A DNA stretch of 64,000 bases. It comes from Solidesulfovibrio magneticus RS-1. GTDB taxonomy: Bacteria > Desulfobacterota > Desulfovibrionia > Desulfovibrionales > Desulfovibrionaceae. The notes below the pieces were generated by a model that was given only the letters and a program-made list of their open reading frames with translations, made no database searches and was not told where the DNA came from. A program made the position numbers and the translations under genes. Shown here piece after piece: positions 44,949-53,582 of the stretch (positions within the stretch are counted from its first letter, which is position 1; each line of letters opens with the position of its first letter). The stretch covers positions 3,501,501-3,565,500 of the forward strand of contig NC_012796.1 in assembly GCF_000010665.1 (NCBI RefSeq), written 5' to 3'.

Positions 44949-46262
44949 ATGTCCATCTTCAGCAAAAACACCCAGCTCGCCGCTATTTTCCGCGCCCATT
45001 CCAGCCAGCTCGCCGCCGCCGAAGGCCTGTCCCCGGAAACCATCGAGGCGGGAGTCGCCGCCGGAACCATGGTCATCCTGGCCAACCCGGCCCACAAGGA
45101 CGTCACCCCGACCATTATCGGCCAGCCGGCCAAGGTCAAGGTCAACGCCAACATCGGCACCTCCATGTTCGTCACCGACGTGGCCATGGAAATGGATAAG
45201 GTCCGGCTGTGCAAGACCGCCGGAGCCCACGCGCTTATGGACCTGTCCACGGCCGGCGACCTGCACGCCATTCGCGGCGACATCCTGGCCGCCACCGACC
45301 TGCCGCTGGGCACCGTGCCCCTGTATGGCGTGGCCCAGCGCCACATCGCCAAGGGCGGCGACCCCAGCGACTTCACCGTGGCCGAGATCCTGGCCGAAAT
45401 CGCCCGGCAGGCCGAACAAGGCGTGGACTTCATGACCCTGCACTGCGGCATCACCCGTCGGGGCGTGGAACTGGCTTCCGAAGGCGGCCGGGTCACCGGC
45501 ATCGTGTCGCGCGGCGGCTCCATCCTGGGCCGCTGGATGCGGCGTCACGGCGAGGAAAACCCCTTTTTGACGCACTACGACGACATTCTCGACATCTGTC
45601 TGGCCCACAACGTCACCATCAGCCTGGGCGACGGCCTGCGGCCCGGCTGCGGGGCCGACGCCGGCGACGGAGCCCAGTGGGAAGAGGTCATCAATCTCGG
45701 CCGACTGGCCGTGCGGGCCATGGAACGCGGCGTGCAAACCATGATCGAAGGCCCCGGGCATGTGCCCTTGCACCTCGTCCAAGGCCAGATCCAGGGCATC
45801 AAACGGCTCACCCACGGCGCGCCGCTCTATGTCCTTGGCCCGCTAACCACCGACTGCGCGCCGGGCTACGACCACATCGCCGGTGCCATCGGCGGGGCGC
45901 TGGCCGCCTACTTCGGCGCGGATTTCCTGTGCTACCTGACCCCGGCCGAACACCTGACGCTGCCCAATGTCGAGGACGTGCGGGCCGGCATCAAGGCCAG
46001 CCTCATCGCGGCCCAGAGCGCCGAAACCGCCCTGGGCCGCCCCCACGCCGCCGGCCGCGACCTGGCCATGAGCCAGGCCCGGGCCGACCTCGACTGGGAA
46101 GCCATGACCGAACTGTCGCTGGACCCGGACATGGTGCGCGCCCGGCGGGCCAAGCACAGCCAGGAAAAGGAATGCGCCATGTGCGGGGCCATGTGCGCCA
46201 TGCGCATGATGAACACCGACGCCTTCGAGTGCCCCACGACGGGTGAGACCAAGACGAAATAA
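44949..46262 (+). CDS. thiC: Phosphomethylpyrimidine synthase
   Basis: 437 residues, the short form of ThiC. AAGGAAG precedes ATG 44949. Family marks include NANIGTS near residue 55, [12 protein letters not shown] near 160, [14 protein letters not shown] near 225 and [13 protein letters not shown] near 265. The C-terminal radical-SAM cluster cysteines are C409, C412 and C416 (CAMCGAMC), spaced CX2CX3C rather than the CX2CX4C of enterobacterial ThiC. It converts aminoimidazole ribotide to hydroxymethylpyrimidine phosphate for thiamine. The 164-bp upstream region shows no TPP riboswitch that I could recognise. Confidence 0.95.
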   Translation: MSIFSKNTQLAAIFRAHSSQLAAAEGLSPETIEAGVAAGTMVILANPAHKDVTPTIIGQPAKVKVNANIGTSMFVTDVAMEMDKVRLCKTAGAHALMDLSTAGDLHAIRGDILAATDLPLGTVPLYGVAQRHIAKGGDPSDFTVAEILAEIARQAEQGVDFMTLHCGITRRGVELASEGGRVTGIVSRGGSILGRWMRRHGEENPFLTHYDDILDICLAHNVTISLGDGLRPGCGADAGDGAQWEEVINLGRLAVRAMERGVQTMIEGPGHVPLHLVQGQIQGIKRLTHGAPLYVLGPLTTDCAPGYDHIAGAIGGALAAYFGADFLCYLTPAEHLTLPNVEDVRAGIKASLIAAQSAETALGRPHAAGRDLAMSQARADLDWEAMTELSLDPDMVRARRAKHSQEKECAMCGAMCAMRMMNTDAFECPTTGETKTK

Positions 46263-46288
46263 TCCGACGGCAACCCCGGGAGAGCGCC

Positions 46289-47038
46289 ATGCATACCCTG
46301 GTCCTCGTGCGCCACGGCCAAAGCGTGTGGAACCTCGAAAACCGGTTCACCGGCTGGACCGACGTGGGCCTGACGCCCCAGGGCCGGGAGGAAGCCGCCC
46401 AGGCGGCAAACCTCCTTCGCGACGGCGGCTACGACTTCGACGCCTGCCTGACCTCGGTGCTCTCCCGGGCCGTCATGACCCTCGACATCCTCCTGACCGG
46501 CCTCGACCGCCTGTGGCTGCCGGTCACCAAATCCTGGCGCTTAAACGAACGCCACTACGGCGGGCTCCAGGGCCTTAACAAGGCCGAAATGGCCGCCCAG
46601 TACGGCGAGGAGCAGGTGTTCGTCTGGCGCCGAAGCTACGACACTCCGCCCCCGGCCCTGGACCCCGCCGACGAACGCTTCCCCGGCCGCGACCGGCGCT
46701 ATGCAACCCTCACCGACGCCGAACTGCCGCGCTGCGAATCGCTCAAGGACACCGTGGCCCGGGTCATGCCCTTCTGGCACGACGTCATGGCCCCGGCCAT
46801 CGCCTCGGGCACGCGGCTGCTCGTGGCCGCCCACGGCAACTCCCTGCGCGCCCTGGTCAAATACCTCGACGCCATCGGCGACGACGCCATAAGCGAATGC
46901 AATATCCCAACAGGCGTGCCGCTTATCTACAAACTCGACGCCTCCCTCAAACCCCTCGAACACTTCTACCTCGGCGACGCCGAAGCCGTGGCCCGCAAAG
47001 CCGCCGCCGTGGCCGCCCAGGGCAAGGCGAAGGGATAA
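46289..47038 (+). CDS. gpmA: 2,3-bisphosphoglycerate-dependent phosphoglycerate mutase
   Basis: 249 residues, standard size. The phospho-histidine motif is [27 protein letters not shown], followed by [21 protein letters not shown] and the second histidine in [17 protein letters not shown]. It interconverts 3- and 2-phosphoglycerate in glycolysis. It lies 26 nt after thiC with its own GGGAG, so the two are probably co-transcribed although functionally unrelated. Confidence 0.96.
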   Translation: MHTLVLVRHGQSVWNLENRFTGWTDVGLTPQGREEAAQAANLLRDGGYDFDACLTSVLSRAVMTLDILLTGLDRLWLPVTKSWRLNERHYGGLQGLNKAEMAAQYGEEQVFVWRRSYDTPPPALDPADERFPGRDRRYATLTDAELPRCESLKDTVARVMPFWHDVMAPAIASGTRLLVAAHGNSLRALVKYLDAIGDDAISECNIPTGVPLIYKLDASLKPLEHFYLGDAEAVARKAAAVAAQGKAKG

Positions 47039-47051
47039 GAAAAACGAGGAA

Positions 47052-47112
47052 GATGCCTCCGGCGTCCGGGAGGGGGTGACCCCCTCCCGGACCCTCCCTG
47101 AAAGGGGGATGG
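47052..47112 (+). repeat. Palindromic 3'-flanking repeat, copy F
   Basis: GATGCCTCCGGCG begins 13 nt after the gpmA stop. The palindrome GTCCGGGAGGGGG/CCCCCTCCCGGAC with TGA loop is longer than in other copies and again fully paired. A CCCTCC...AAAGGGGGATGG tail matches that of copy B. Confidence 0.82.
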
Positions 47113-47160
47113 TTGGAGGCGTGAGAGAGCAAAGGGAGCGGCGGGTTGGCTGCGTCCTAC

Positions 47161-47198
47161 AAAAAGCCCCCTGGCGCGGTTGCGGCAAGGGGCTTTTT
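47161..47198. terminator. Bidirectional terminator between gpmA and der
   Basis: AAAAAGCCCC (47161-47170) pairs with GGGGCTTTTT (47189-47198), giving a T tract on both strands. It serves gpmA on plus and der on minus. Confidence 0.85.
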
Positions 47199-47216
47199 CG
47201 CGGTCGGGCGTCCCTT

Positions 47217-47238
47217 AAAAATACAACAGTATTTTTTT
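47217..47238 (+). terminator. AT-rich secondary hairpin
   Basis: AAAAATAC (47217-47224) pairs with GTATTTTT (47229-47236) followed by more T. It is weak alone, but together with the preceding terminator it may block read-through. Confidence 0.4.
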
Positions 47239-47303
47239 AGGAATAATAATGGGTTTGGTTTGTTGTCTACGAACCGCCATAGGCGCTTTTCGCGGTCGCT
47301 CCT

Positions 47304-48638
47304 CTACCGCTCGTCCTTGGGCTTGTGGCTGGCCCGGCAGACGACCTTGACCGGGGCCGTGGCGATGCCAAAGAGCTTGCGCAGGCTGTTTTCCAGGTAT
47401 TTGATGTAGGAATCGCGCACTCGCTCGGTGTCGCTGACGAAAAAGACGAAGGTCGGCGGCGCGTCGGCGGCCTGGGTCAGGTAGTAGAACTTCGCCCGCC
47501 GGCCGTTGACCAGGGGCGGCTGGTGCTTGTCCAGCGAGGCCCGCATGGCCCGGTTGAGCTCGCCCGTGCCGATGCGGATCTGACACTCGGCCCAGATGGC
47601 CTCGGCCTGGGGCAGCACCTTGGCCACGCCCTTGCCCTTGGCCGCCGACATATAGAGCACCGGCACGTGGGAACACATGCGCAGTTCCCGGGCGATGTCC
47701 TTTTGCAGGGCCAGCATGTCCTTTTGGGGCACGAGGTCGGTCTTGTTGACGGCCACCAAAAACGCCTTGCGCTCGCTGTCCAGAAACGAAATGAGCCGCT
47801 TGTCCTGGACGCCGACGCCGCCGGTGGCGTCGATGACGACCACGGCCACATCGGCCCGCTTGGCGCTGGAAAGGGCCTTGGCCACGCTGTAGCGCTCCAG
47901 GCCGTCGGTGATGCGGGTGCGCTTGCGCACGCCGGCCGTGTCCACGAACAGGTAGCGCTTGCCTTTTTGATGCACCACCACGTCCACGGCGTCGCGGGTG
48001 GTGCCGGCGATGTCGCTGACGATGAGCCGCGATTCGCCGACCAGGGCGTTAATGAGCGACGACTTGCCGGCGTTGGGCCGGCCGAGCACGGCCAGACGCA
48101 GCACGGTCTGGACCAGGGGCGCGTCCGGGTCGTACGGCTCGGCTTCGGGCAGGCGCTCGGCGATGGCCTCGGCCAGCTCGGCCATGCCCTGGCCGTGGGC
48201 GGCGGAAATGGCCAGAAGCGGCAGGCCCCAGGCGTGGAAGTCGGCGGTCATGGCGGCCACGCGCTCCAGGCCGTCGACCTTGTTGACGGCCACGATGACG
48301 GGCTTGCCCAGCCGGCGCAGACGCTCGGCCAGATCGTCTTCCAAGGCGGTGCGGCCGGCCTTGCCGTCCACGAGAAACAGCACCACGTCGGCCGTGACCA
48401 GGGCGGCCTCGGCCTGTTCGACGATTTGTCTGGCCAGGCTTTCCTCGGCCTCGTAGTCCATGCCGCCGGTATCGACCAGGGTGACAAAGCGGCCTTCGAT
48501 CTCGGCCGGGGCCTCCAACCGGTCCCGGGTGACGCCGGGGAGGTCATGGGTGATGGCCCGGCGACCACGGGTCAGCCGGTTGAAAAGCGTGGACTTGCCT
48601 ACGTTTGGCCGTCCGACGATGGCCACGATAGGGGGCAT
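47304..48638 (-). CDS. der: Ribosome biogenesis GTPase Der (EngA)
   Basis: 444 residues with the diagnostic tandem G domains. The first has GRPNVGKST, DTGG and NKVD; the second, from about residue 175, has GRPNAGKSS, DTAGV and NKTD. The C-terminal KH-like domain (FYYLTQAADAPPTFVFFVSD) is complete. AAGGAG precedes the ATG. It assists 50S subunit assembly. Confidence 0.97.
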   Translation of the reverse strand: MPPIVAIVGRPNVGKSTLFNRLTRGRRAITHDLPGVTRDRLEAPAEIEGRFVTLVDTGGMDYEAEESLARQIVEQAEAALVTADVVLFLVDGKAGRTALEDDLAERLRRLGKPVIVAVNKVDGLERVAAMTADFHAWGLPLLAISAAHGQGMAELAEAIAERLPEAEPYDPDAPLVQTVLRLAVLGRPNAGKSSLINALVGESRLIVSDIAGTTRDAVDVVVHQKGKRYLFVDTAGVRKRTRITDGLERYSVAKALSSAKRADVAVVVIDATGGVGVQDKRLISFLDSERKAFLVAVNKTDLVPQKDMLALQKDIARELRMCSHVPVLYMSAAKGKGVAKVLPQAEAIWAECQIRIGTGELNRAMRASLDKHQPPLVNGRRAKFYYLTQAADAPPTFVFFVSDTERVRDSYIKYLENSLRKLFGIATAPVKVVCRASHKPKDER

Positions 48639-48986
48639 GGGATCTCCTTGAGGGACTGGGGGGCGGCCTGGCGCGGGGGATGGTCCCCGGCCGCCGGAGC
48701 GGGTCTGGCGTGCCGGCCGGTCGGGGCTCGGTCAGGCCGGCTGCATTCGCCGACGCGAACCAGTCTCTTCATCATGGCTTGGGGGGACATGTCAACAGCC
48801 ATTATGCAACGCTTCGGGGCCGGTCAAGCCCACGGCGTCCGCCAGGCCGGGAACCGGGCAAGAGTTTCGGATCGTCCCCATCCCCTTGAGCCAACGGATT
48901 TGGCTGGATCTGGCGGCGGCGGAGCGGTCCGGGAGAGGTTTCCCTCTCCCGGACATCGGCGTGTGTTTCGTGGGGTTGTTGCCGGC
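48639..48986 (-). other. Intergenic region upstream of der
   Basis: 348 bp without a credible gene. It should hold the der promoter; TTGACC at 48822-48827 and CATAAT at 48801-48806 (minus strand) are only 15 bp apart, a poor spacing. A perfect 12-bp hairpin (48927-48938 with 48943-48954) lies 32 nt after the end of the Pro/Gly-rich gene and may end its transcript, although it lacks a T tract. Confidence 0.45.
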
Positions 48987-49748
48987 TCAATACGGCGGCG
49001 GCGGCGGGCAGGGCCCCTTGACCGGGACGTAGACCACGCGGTCGCCCTGGTACTGTTCGATATAGCAGGTGTTGTTGACGTTATAGTAGGTCATGCCGGC
49101 AATGGTGACGGCGGCGGCGGCAGCGGGCAGGGCCCACAGCCAAGGGCCGGGCGCGATGGGCGGCGGCGGTCCCCAGGGGCGCGGTCCGGGCACCGGCACG
49201 GGGGCTGGAACCGGCACGGGCGCGATGGGCCGGGGGCCATAGCCGGGGCCGGGCACCGGGACCGGCGCGATGGGTCGGGGACCGTAGCCCGGGCCGGGGA
49301 CGGGAACCGGCGCGGGCGGCCGCACTCCAGGGCCGGGGACCGGGCCGGCCACGGGCGGCCGCGGCGCGATGCCCGGCGCCACCGGCACCGGACCGGGCAT
49401 GGGCGCGAAATTGGGTTTGGCCATGCCGCCGGGCGCGGGCGGCCGGACCGTGGGCGTGGGTCCCATGGGCGGGCCGCCGCCGAAGCGCAGACCGCCGCTT
49501 GGCGGGGCCATGGCTCCCGGCGCGCCGCCGAATCCGCCCGGGCGTGGCCCGCCGCCAAAGCCGCCGGGGCGGGGGCCTCCCCCGCCGCCGCCGCGCGGAC
49601 CGCCACCGCCGCCGCCCCGGGCCTGGGCCTCGGGCGTCAGCAGATGGGACAGGGCCACGATGCCGGGAACATCGAAGACCAGGGTCAGGGCCGCGGCCAG
49701 GGCCAGGATGGTCCCGGCCAGCCGGGCGCGTCGGGTGGGGCTATTCAT
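48987..49748 (-). CDS. Pro/Gly-rich membrane-anchored protein of unknown function
   Basis: 253 residues. An N-terminal hydrophobic helix (residues 11-35) is followed by a Gly/Arg-rich block (45-78) and a Pro-rich block (93-200) containing two exact copies of a 15-residue unit at 148-162 and 163-177. A second hydrophobic helix lies at 203-220. The short tail YYNVNNTCYIEQYQGDRVVY has two cysteines (228, 247). The start overlaps the end of the DUF2092 gene by 8 nt, indicating coupling. I recognise no family; an envelope protein spanning peptidoglycan is plausible. The low-complexity middle makes homology calls unreliable. Confidence 0.65.
   Translation of the reverse strand: MNSPTRRARLAGTILALAAALTLVFDVPGIVALSHLLTPEAQARGGGGGGPRGGGGGGPRPGGFGGGPRPGGFGGAPGAMAPPSGGLRFGGGPPMGPTPTVRPPAPGGMAKPNFAPMPGPVPVAPGIAPRPPVAGPVPGPGVRPPAPVPVPGPGYGPRPIAPVPVPGPGYGPRPIAPVPVPAPVPVPGPRPWGPPPPIAPGPWLWALPAAAAAVTIAGMTYYNVNNTCYIEQYQGDRVVYVPVKGPCPPPPPY
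49218..49307 (-). repeat. Coding tandem repeat, two 45-bp units
   Basis: Two consecutive 45-bp units encode the same Pro/Gly/Tyr/Arg-rich 15-residue peptide in the Pro-rich protein. Further partial units flank them. Such tandem DNA can change copy number by slippage. Confidence 0.7.
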
Positions 49749-50541
49749 GGCCGCCTCCCTGGGCCGCCTGGCCCTCGGCCAGAGGTTTGAGTTCGATGCG
49801 CCGCAGCTCCTTGCCGGGCTTGAAGGTGAAAAGATCGGCCGGCAGCTTGGGCGTCATGTTCCAGTCGGAGAAGGCGGCGGCGTATTGGGGCCAGCCCATG
49901 ACGTGCTTATCGGTGATGACCACCTTGCGCGGCAGCGGGGTCTTGTCCTTTTCCACCCACAGCTGCCAGTCGGCGTTTTTCTGGGTGAAGGCCAGATGGT
50001 CGCAGGCCACTCCGCCGGCGGTGTGCACGCCCACGCAGTCGCCGGTGCGCACATTGGCCAGGATTTCCCGGCATGGGTCGGCGTAGAGCAGGTCGGACAG
50101 CGGCGCGACGATGCCGTAGGTGTCGGCCAGCATGGCGATGGTCGCGTCGATGGTTGGCGGCGCGTCCACCACGGCGTAGACGCCCCGGTCGTAGTCGGCC
50201 ATGGTCACGGTCTTGCCGTCGTAGACCATCTCCCGGTCGCGCTCGTCGCCGGTGACCCGGGAATAGAGCTTGTCCGGGCGTTTGACGGCCACGTCGGCGA
50301 AGCGGGTGAGCTGCACGGTCTGGCCGCTGGGGTAGACCTGTTCCTCGTTTATTTCCACGGAGAAGGTGAAGGTTTTCTTGCCGGCCAGAAAGGCGCACAT
50401 GGCCTCCACCGGGGCCTTGGCCTCGGGGGTGATGTCCGCGGCCTTGGCCGGTTCGGCCGGGGCGGTCTGGGCGGCTGCCCGGCCGGCCGGCACGGCGGCC
50501 AGCCAGGCGCACAGGACCGCCGTCCACAGGATGCGTCGCAT
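49741..50541 (-). CDS. DUF2092 periplasmic protein
   Basis: 266 residues from ATG 50541 with AAGGAGGT upstream. A signal peptide covers residues 1-25 (RRILWTAVLCAWLAAVPAGRAAAQ). The mature part matches the DUF2092 pattern: MCAFLAGKKTFTFSVEI, RPDKLYSRVTGD, MVYDGKTVTMAD, and DHLAFTQKNADWQLWVEK. The LolA/LppX-like fold suggested for this family implies lipid or hydrophobic-ligand handling, which is an inference. It is translationally coupled to the Pro/Gly-rich protein. Confidence 0.82.
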   Translation of the reverse strand: MRRILWTAVLCAWLAAVPAGRAAAQTAPAEPAKAADITPEAKAPVEAMCAFLAGKKTFTFSVEINEEQVYPSGQTVQLTRFADVAVKRPDKLYSRVTGDERDREMVYDGKTVTMADYDRGVYAVVDAPPTIDATIAMLADTYGIVAPLSDLLYADPCREILANVRTGDCVGVHTAGGVACDHLAFTQKNADWQLWVEKDKTPLPRKVVITDKHVMGWPQYAAAFSDWNMTPKLPADLFTFKPGKELRRIELKPLAEGQAAQGGGHE

Positions 50542-50665
50542 GGATACCTCCTTGGGTTGCCGGCCCGCCGCGTTTCGGGCGAACCGATTGGGCATTGTGC
50601 GACACTAGGAGCCGGCCCGGGGGGGTGTCAAGAAAAGCGAGGCGGCGGGCAAGGTTCCGCCCCTC

Positions 50666-50695
50666 TTGCCGGCTCTCGCCGGGTTGGTTTACACT
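50666..50695 (+). promoter_or_regulatory. Candidate sigma-70-type promoter
   Basis: TTGCCG (50666-50671), an 18-bp spacer and TACACT (50690-50695), just before the 50713 gene. The leader would be only about 10 nt, so GGAGGG lies at the very 5' end of the message. Confidence 0.4.
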
Positions 50696-50712
50696 ACTTT
50701 GACGGAGGGAAC

Positions 50713-51543
50713 ATGCTTCGGGAACTGTTCGCTTTGTGGCGCGACCGGGGTGCGCGTCTGGCCCGCAGCCTGGGCCAGGACCGGGAGGCCGTGTCCATCG
50801 CCGCCCGCCACCGCCGCTGCCGGGCGGCCTGGGAACCGCATCTGGCCGCCACCAGGCGGCTGGTCCTCGACGCCGCCGTCTTGGCCCCGGAACGCGACAC
50901 CGCCGTGGTCCTGGGTTCCGGGGCCTGCCTGGACGTGCCCGTGGCCGAGCTGGCCGAACAGTTTGCCCAGGTGGTGCTGGTCGATGCCCACCACCCCTGG
51001 CAGGCCCGTGCCCTGGCCAAGGGGTTGCCTAACGTGCGATTGGTCGCCGCCGACGTGACGGGTCTGGCCGGGGTCGCCCGCGACGTCGCCAAGGGCCGGG
51101 CCGCCCTGCCCTCCCCCGTGCCCCTGCCTGATCCGCTGCCCGGCATTGCCCCGGACTTCACGGCCTCGGTCAATCTGGCCTCCCAGCTGGCCATCCCGTT
51201 TTATTCACGCCTGGGCCGCCGCCTGCCCGACGAGGCCCGGCAGGCCTTTTACACGGGAATCGTCATGGCCCATGGCGACTGGCTGGCCGGGCTGCCCGGC
51301 CGGGTCTGCCTGTGCTGCGACACGGCCTGGGAGCGAGTGGACGGCGACAAGGTGCTCGAAAGCTGCGACGCCCTGGAAGGCGTGGCCCTGCCGCCGCCGG
51401 ACCGGACCTGGACCTGGGCCATTGCCCCGCGCCCCGAGGAATCCCCGGCCTATGACCGGCAAAACCGGGTGGCCGGCTATCTCGACTTCGCCGCCGCCTG
51501 GCGCGGCCGCAAGGCTTCCGAAATGCCGGCGGCCATGGCATGA
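50713..51543 (+). CDS. Putative SAM-dependent methyltransferase-like protein
   Basis: 276 residues from ATG 50713, with GGAGGG 7 nt upstream. A Rossmann-like segment DTAVVLGSGACLDVPVAELA then VVLVDAHH and LVAADVTG resembles SAM-binding motifs I, II and III. SVNLASQLAIPFYSRL may be the catalytic loop. No signal peptide is present. Substrate and family are not recognised; the gene stands alone between a divergent DUF2092 operon and the sulfotransferase-like gene 57 nt downstream. Confidence 0.6.
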   Translation: MLRELFALWRDRGARLARSLGQDREAVSIAARHRRCRAAWEPHLAATRRLVLDAAVLAPERDTAVVLGSGACLDVPVAELAEQFAQVVLVDAHHPWQARALAKGLPNVRLVAADVTGLAGVARDVAKGRAALPSPVPLPDPLPGIAPDFTASVNLASQLAIPFYSRLGRRLPDEARQAFYTGIVMAHGDWLAGLPGRVCLCCDTAWERVDGDKVLESCDALEGVALPPPDRTWTWAIAPRPEESPAYDRQNRVAGYLDFAAAWRGRKASEMPAAMA

Positions 51544-51600
51544 TCCTGATGCGGCGCTTGGCCCGGGCCGTTTGACCACAACCACTTTCGGCGAGGCCTT

Positions 51601-52971
51601 ATGAGCGAGTCCGTGCTTTCCGGTTACGTCCTGGTCGCCCCGCAGGAATCGACGTTCACCTATCTGGTCGATCGGGGCGGCGCGGTGGTCCATACCTGGA
51701 AAAGCGACTTCAACGCCGGGCTGACGGCCACGCTCACCGAGGACGGCCATCTTTTCCGGGCCGGCAAGGTGGCCAACGACCATTACATCCATGGTTCCGG
51801 CGGCGTCATCGAAGAATACGACTGGGACGGCAACCTGGTCTGGCAGTATTTCTACAACGACGCCGAGGAATTCCAGCACCACGATTTCACCGTCCTGCCA
51901 AACGGCAACGTGCTGTTTATCGCCGCCGAGATCATCACCGCCGACGAAGCCCTGGCCCTGGGCCGCGATCCCGCCAAGCTGCGCGACGGCTATCTCGTGG
52001 CCGACAAGCTCGTGGAAGTGAAGCCGGACGGCCTTTCCGGCGGCGAGGTGGTCTGGGAGTGGCGGGCCATCGACCACATCGTCCAGGACGTGACCCCCGG
52101 CAAGGGCACGTACGGCAACGTGGCCGCCCACCCGGAACTCGTGGACTTCAACTACGAGGGCCGGCCGTCCTTCCCGGACGGCTGGACCCACATGAACAGC
52201 GTGGACTACGACGAAGACACCGGACAGGTGCTCGTTAGCGTGCGCAACTACAACGAAATCTGGATCATCGACCACACGACCACCACGGCCGAGGCCGCCG
52301 GCCATACGGGCGGAGACTGGGGCCACGGCGGCGACCTGCTCTACCGCTGGGGCAATCCCGAGGCCTACCGGGCCGGAACCCGGGCCGACCGGGAGCTTAA
52401 CGGCCAGCACGACGCCAAGTGGATCGACGACGGCCTGCCCGGGGCCGGCAATATCCTGGTTTTCGACAACGGGGCCGAGCGCCTGGGCGGCAAGTATTCC
52501 CGGGTGCTGGAACTGGCCGTGCCCACGGCCGGGGACGGGATCTATTATCTGTCCTCCGACGGAACCTACGGCCCGGCCGAAGCGAGCTGGTCCTACACGG
52601 CGCAGACGCCGACCACGTATTATTCCGCCCGCATGAGCGGCGCCCAGCGCCTGCCCGACGGCAACACCCTCACCACCGTGGGCGACGCCGGGACCTTGGT
52701 GGAAGTGACGCCCGAGGGCGACACGGCCTGGGTCTACGACGCCGACCGCACCGTGCTCGAAGGCGCGGCTCCGGGCTCGGAGACGTCGGTCTTTTACGCC
52801 AGCTGGTATCCCGAGGATTACGCCGGCCTGGCCGGCAAGGCGTTGATCCCCCAGGATGCGACCCTGGGGATGCTTGCGCGCTACGCCACCAATGCCGTGG
52901 AAACGACTCTGGGGACGTCCAAGGCGCTCATGGCCGGCTCGCCCGCTGCGCTGGCCGCCTTTTCGGCCTGA
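51601..52971 (+). CDS. Arylsulfotransferase (ASST)-like beta-propeller protein
   Basis: 456 residues. The opening SGYVLVAPQESTFTYLVDRGGAVVHTW, then HHDFTVLPNGNVLFIAAE, WTHMNSVDYDEDTGQVLVSVRNYNEIWIID and ARMSGAQRLPDGNTLTTVGDAGTLVEV are the repeated blades of the ASST family, with candidate catalytic histidines in HHDF, WTHMN and NGQHDAKW. Periplasmic ASSTs carry signal peptides; none is visible here, so the protein may be cytoplasmic or use another route. In family members the reaction transfers sulfate between phenols. GAGG precedes the ATG. Confidence 0.82.
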   Translation: MSESVLSGYVLVAPQESTFTYLVDRGGAVVHTWKSDFNAGLTATLTEDGHLFRAGKVANDHYIHGSGGVIEEYDWDGNLVWQYFYNDAEEFQHHDFTVLPNGNVLFIAAEIITADEALALGRDPAKLRDGYLVADKLVEVKPDGLSGGEVVWEWRAIDHIVQDVTPGKGTYGNVAAHPELVDFNYEGRPSFPDGWTHMNSVDYDEDTGQVLVSVRNYNEIWIIDHTTTTAEAAGHTGGDWGHGGDLLYRWGNPEAYRAGTRADRELNGQHDAKWIDDGLPGAGNILVFDNGAERLGGKYSRVLELAVPTAGDGIYYLSSDGTYGPAEASWSYTAQTPTTYYSARMSGAQRLPDGNTLTTVGDAGTLVEVTPEGDTAWVYDADRTVLEGAAPGSETSVFYASWYPEDYAGLAGKALIPQDATLGMLARYATNAVETTLGTSKALMAGSPAALAAFSA

Positions 52972-53216
52972 CGCCGTTTCCGCTTCTCCAGGCAAACGGC
53001 GCAATGAACAGAGCCTGATTGATTGGTCTGTCTTTCAAACAGCACGGCTGGTTATATTTCCCGCCCAGCATGAGGTGTTTTCCCCTGGCATCGCGTCCGG
53101 GAGAGAATGCGACGCCAGCTCGATGGTTCTGCACCGCTAAAGACGTCCGGCCGCAGGTCACGCACAATAAAAAAGGGCCGCTCAGGCGGCCCCGTACAAC
53201 GCGAAGCTGAATACGA
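52972..53216. other. Intergenic region after the sulfotransferase-like gene
   Basis: 245 bp. CGCCGTTT (52972-52979) pairs with AAACGGCG (52994-53001), a stem-loop directly after the stop but without a T tract. The remainder shows no ORF of note until the minus-strand terminator at 53167-53192. Confidence 0.4.
53167..53192 (-). terminator. Terminator of the small secreted-peptide gene
   Basis: On the minus strand GGGCCGC pairs with GCGGCCC across CTGA (53186-53192 with 53175-53181), then TTTTTTATT. It lies 25 nt after the stop. Confidence 0.85.
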
Positions 53217-53393
53217 CTAGTCGAGCCAGATCAGGAAAAAGTCGACGGTCTCAAACTTGCCGTTGTTGTTGCCAAGGGCATCGACGATGCTCTGATACAG
53301 CGTCGATGCCGGATCAGCCGCCATGGCGGCGGTTGGAGCCAAACACATCCCCAGAGTCAAGGCCAACAGTGCAGCGGAAATCCACTTTTTCAT
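53217..53393 (-). CDS. Small secreted peptide, 58 residues
   Basis: ATG 53393 has AGGAGGAG immediately upstream, an excellent ribosome-binding site. Residues 1-25 (MKKWISAALLALTLGMCLAPTAAMA) form a textbook Sec signal peptide with an AMA cleavage site. The mature peptide would be about 33 residues, acidic, with an ALGNNNGKFETVDFFLIWLD tail. The single cysteine is inside the signal and not in a lipobox. A clear terminator follows. No family is recognised, but the gene signals are all good. Confidence 0.75.
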   Translation of the reverse strand: MKKWISAALLALTLGMCLAPTAAMAADPASTLYQSIVDALGNNNGKFETVDFFLIWLD

Positions 53394-53521
53394 GCTCCTC
53401 CTCCTTGGTTCGTGCAGCAACAATACAACTTCCACGATCACTTCATAGACAATGTTCATGATTTTGGCAAGCCAATACCGCATCAGTTCTTTACAATCCT
53501 GTCACAAACCCGCCAAAAGAG

Positions 53522-53560
53522 ACGGCCGCCGCCGGAGTGCGCGACTCCGGCGGCGGCCGT
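53522..53560 (-). terminator. Long perfect stem-loop after the coiled-coil gene
   Basis: A perfect 17-bp stem (53522-53538 with 53544-53560) and GCGCG loop, 22 nt after the stop of the gene on the minus strand. Only TCTTTT follows, so it may act as an mRNA end-protector as much as a terminator. Confidence 0.65.
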
Positions 53561-53582
53561 TTGCCGACACCCTGCACCAGGA

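Noticed and set aside
48927-48954. Eighth copy of the palindromic repeat
   Set aside because: GTCCGGGAGAGG hairpin resembles the copy F palindrome, but the conserved head and tail are missing; treated as a simple hairpin.
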